This document shows positions 4,909 through 6,399 of a DNA stretch of 6,399 bases, in pieces. The notes under the pieces are model-generated. The model searched no databases. It was given only the letters and a program-made list of their open reading frames with translations, and had not been told where the DNA came from. Position 1 is the stretch's first letter. Each line of letters starts with the position of its first letter. The position numbers were made by a program, and so were the translations under genes. Origin of the DNA: an uncultured Collinsella sp. (GTDB lineage Bacteria > Actinomycetota > Coriobacteriia > Coriobacteriales > Coriobacteriaceae); contig CAJKEF010000065.1 of NCBI GenBank assembly GCA_905198825.1, positions 1 through 6,399 on the forward strand, written 5' to 3'.

Positions 4909-5760
4909 CTAGGCCAAAGAACACGGGTAGAACGTTTGGTTAAAGAAGTCGACGACTTCGTTTTCGAACGCATTGATGCGCTCGTGAGCATATTTGGCAT
5001 AGATGATATGCCTCCGGTCACACTCAAGACCGTTGAATACGGCAAACTGGCCCTTGGGATCGCTCACGGCATCCATGAGCGATGTGCCCATGAGCACCGA
5101 TCCGCGCACCCGAGACGACAGAGCCTCGAGACCACCGGGAATTGGATTGGCAACCGCCGTGCAGGCAAGGCCCCGCTCGTCCAGAGCAGAAACCGCCAGC
5201 GCGACTCCGCCGCCAAGGCCCTCGCCCCATGCAAAGATGCGGTCGGGGTCCATGCCATCAAGATTGCGCGCCACCTTCGCCAGCGCGCAACCCCAACGGA
5301 CGCGCTCGACAAAAGCGGGCGAAGAAATCCCCCGCCGCAGGTCGTCCGCACCAGCAACATCGTCATCCAGCGCGAGGACGGCATACCCCATGGCGGCAAA
5401 TCTCGTCATGTGATGCCAGCCGCGCACAGGCCGATCGATGTCGTGAAACATCAGGCACAGTGGCACGCGCTCAGATACTCGGGCACGACCAACTGGCTCA
5501 ATCAAACGAGCGTGGACCGCATCGTCACCGAGTTCAAAGGAAACCTCCGAGTAACGGGCGCAGGGGTTAACAAAGTCAATCGCCGTAATGGCCAGGCCTT
5601 GAATCTCAAGATTCGAAGCGCATGCCTCTAAATCAGAAATATCTGCTTGGACATCACCGTGCCAGTCCTGATATTCTGTGAGCCTTGACGAAACCGTTCC
5701 AGGAATTCCCACGAGCCCGGGGACTATCAGCTCGTCAACATTGCTCTCGCACTTAGACAT
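4909..5760 (-). CDS. CE7/AXE1-like alpha/beta-hydrolase lacking the nucleophile serine (probable pseudoenzyme)
   Basis: Complete 283-residue protein related to the CE7 acetylesterases (acetyl-xylan esterase/cephalosporin-C deacetylase) and to the gene directly upstream. Aligning by eye: the ARYSEVSFEL beta-strand region (68-77); PLCLMFHDIDRPVRGWHHMTRFAAMGYAVLALD (100-132) matching the CE7 core; then RIFAWGEGLGGG (174-185) where the neighbour has RVFVNGASQGGG. Gly181 (codon GGC, 5218-5220) takes the place of the catalytic Ser. Asp230 (GTSLMD) and His259 (YAHE) still align with the triad Asp and the His-Glu motif. The RGQG oxyanion region is replaced by DVAGADD and shortened, and about 38 residues are missing between the nucleophile strand and the Asp strand. 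The frame is open throughout with a good ribosome-binding site, so it is not an obvious pseudogene. Its ATG overlaps the end of the upstream gene by 8 bp, implying translational coupling. Deacetylase activity is unlikely; a binding or partner role is speculative. Confidence 0.75.
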   Translation of the reverse strand: MSKCESNVDELIVPGLVGIPGTVSSRLTEYQDWHGDVQADISDLEACASNLEIQGLAITAIDFVNPCARYSEVSFELGDDAVHARLIEPVGRARVSERVPLCLMFHDIDRPVRGWHHMTRFAAMGYAVLALDDDVAGADDLRRGISSPAFVERVRWGCALAKVARNLDGMDPDRIFAWGEGLGGGVALAVSALDERGLACTAVANPIPGGLEALSSRVRGSVLMGTSLMDAVSDPKGQFAVFNGLECDRRHIIYAKYAHERINAFENEVVDFFNQTFYPCSLA

Positions 5761-6399
5761 GAGCCTCCCCTCCCTTGCAGAAAAACGGAATGATCAGATC
5801 GTCAAAATCCTGAATCTCCTCGTGGCCAAAGCCTTCAAAGAACTCATGACGCTTTTCGCAGGTCAGGTTGTTATAGACCGCAAACTGCGTCGCTGGCGGA
5901 CAGACGATATCGGCTGTGCCCGTGCCAAACAGCACGGGGCATTCGACCATAGGGGCAAAGTTCTTGGAATCGAAGTACGCCAGCTTGGCATAGGCTTCGT
6001 CAATACGAGTCGAGTCCTCGTCAAACCAGCGAGACCAATAGCGCAGGCCCTCGTAGGCAATGTCGTCGGCATCCAAATCCCAGACCAGGCGGAAATCTGA
6101 CAGGAAGGGATAGAGGATGGCGGCACGATTGATAAGCTCGCTGTTAAGCGCACAGGTCGCAATGCCCAAACCGCCGCCCTGCGACGCGCCGTTCACAAAC
6201 ACACGCGCAAGATCGATGCCCTCGAGCTCGCGAACGATGCGGCACAGGATGCGAATATCTTGGTGCAAGCGGACATAGTAGAGGTTGGCCGGGTCGCCGT
6301 CGATACCGGCGACGATATGACCGGCAACCGTTGTGCCCTCAAATCCACCAATGTCCTCGGAGGGACCTCCTTGGCCGGGGCAGTCGAGGGCAATGAGTG
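5753..6399 (-). CDS. CE7/AXE1-family carbohydrate acetylesterase (5' end outside window)
   Basis: Partial gene: 214 residues of the C-terminal part are visible and the frame runs off the right edge without a start. CE7 enzymes remove O-acetyl groups from small sugars (acetyl-xylooligosaccharides, cephalosporin C). Positions below count from the edge: LDCPGQGGPSED at 4-15 is the CE7 RGQG region, with Pro for Arg; GHIVAGIDGDPANLYYVR at about 26-43 matches the family GFMTRGI...TYYYRR block; GASQGGG at 70-76 carries the nucleophile Ser72 (TCG, 6182-6184); GTADIVCPP at 160-168 carries Asp163; and GFGHEE at 189-194 carries His192. The triad is complete, so it is probably active. No signal peptide can be judged because the N-terminus is missing; CE7 enzymes are usually cytoplasmic. 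Being first of a sialic-acid operon, it may act on O-acetylated sialic acids taken up from host mucin; that substrate is an inference. TAA at 5753-5755, inside the start of the next gene. Confidence 0.88.
   Translation of the reverse strand, partial: LIALDCPGQGGPSEDIGGFEGTTVAGHIVAGIDGDPANLYYVRLHQDIRILCRIVRELEGIDLARVFVNGASQGGGLGIATCALNSELINRAAILYPFLSDFRLVWDLDADDIAYEGLRYWSRWFDEDSTRIDEAYAKLAYFDSKNFAPMVECPVLFGTGTADIVCPPATQFAVYNNLTCEKRHEFFEGFGHEEIQDFDDLIIPFFCKGGEAHV
5769..5776 (-). promoter_or_regulatory. Ribosome-binding site of the CE7-like paralogue
   Basis: AAGGGAGG on the minus strand, 8 nt before ATG 5758-5760, lying inside the last codons of the upstream esterase. Together with the 8-bp overlap of the two genes it indicates coupled translation. 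Confidence 0.7.

Noticed and set aside
3869..4912. Plus-strand open frame of 347 codons opposite nanA
   Set aside because: Low-complexity Leu/Gly/Asp/His-rich translation mirrors the codons of nanA on the other strand; no domain motif.
4841..4924. Extended N-terminus for nanA from an upstream start
   Set aside because: The extra 28 residues do not fit the barrel start and overlap the previous gene; GTG at 4838-4840 has an ideal ribosome-binding site.
4855..5631. Plus-strand open frame of 258 codons opposite the CE7-like paralogue
   Set aside because: No recognisable motif, antisense to a gene with clear family similarity.
5753..6268. TTG at 6266-6268 as the true start of the first esterase
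   Set aside because: The frame stays open to the window edge and the upstream residues (PGQGG, NLYYVR) are conserved CE7 sequence, so the gene continues beyond the window.
1..6399. CRISPR arrays, tRNA or rRNA genes, insertion sequences, integrases
   Set aside because: No regularly spaced repeats, cloverleaf, rRNA signature or transposase-like frame was seen on either strand.

Overview
All seven recognisable genes lie on the minus strand, so the window reads right to left in transcription. The DNA is GC-rich. The protein set (WhiA, an actinobacterial-type RapZ with Arg in its Walker A motif, and a host-sugar operon) suggests a gut actinobacterium of the Coriobacteriia, most likely Collinsella or a relative. 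That assignment is an inference from protein flavour and gene content, not from a database match.

Region 6399-1958 looks like a sialic-acid (N-acetylneuraminate) catabolic operon. In transcription order it holds: the 3' part of a CE7/AXE1-family carbohydrate acetylesterase with intact catalytic residues (cut by the window edge); a translationally coupled, shortened CE7-like paralogue that has lost the nucleophilic serine; a DHDPS/NAL-family aldolase (nanA-like, GTG start); a ROK-family sugar kinase (nanK-like); and N-acetylmannosamine-6-phosphate epimerase (nanE). The inferred route is: remove O-acetyl groups, cleave sialic acid to ManNAc plus pyruvate, phosphorylate to ManNAc-6-P, epimerise to GlcNAc-6-P. 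No transporter, sialidase, nagA or nagB is in the window.

The gaps inside this operon are not empty. The 170-nt nanA-nanK gap holds a 12-bp hairpin whose 3' arm can alternatively pair with a downstream segment. The 139-nt nanK-nanE gap holds a 98-nt near-symmetric foldback. Its apical cUUCGg tetraloop and run of G-U wobbles exist only in the RNA made from the operon strand, so it looks like a real RNA element. It is the most interesting non-coding signal here.

Region 1957-1860 holds a good intrinsic terminator (GC-rich stem, then TTGTTTT) directly before the rapZ ribosome-binding site, with a TATACT -10-like box upstream of it. Region 1859-3 is the housekeeping pair rapZ-whiA, 6 nt apart. 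The yvcK gene that usually sits between them in Firmicutes and many Actinobacteria is absent from that position.

No tRNA, rRNA, CRISPR array, insertion sequence or integrase was seen.
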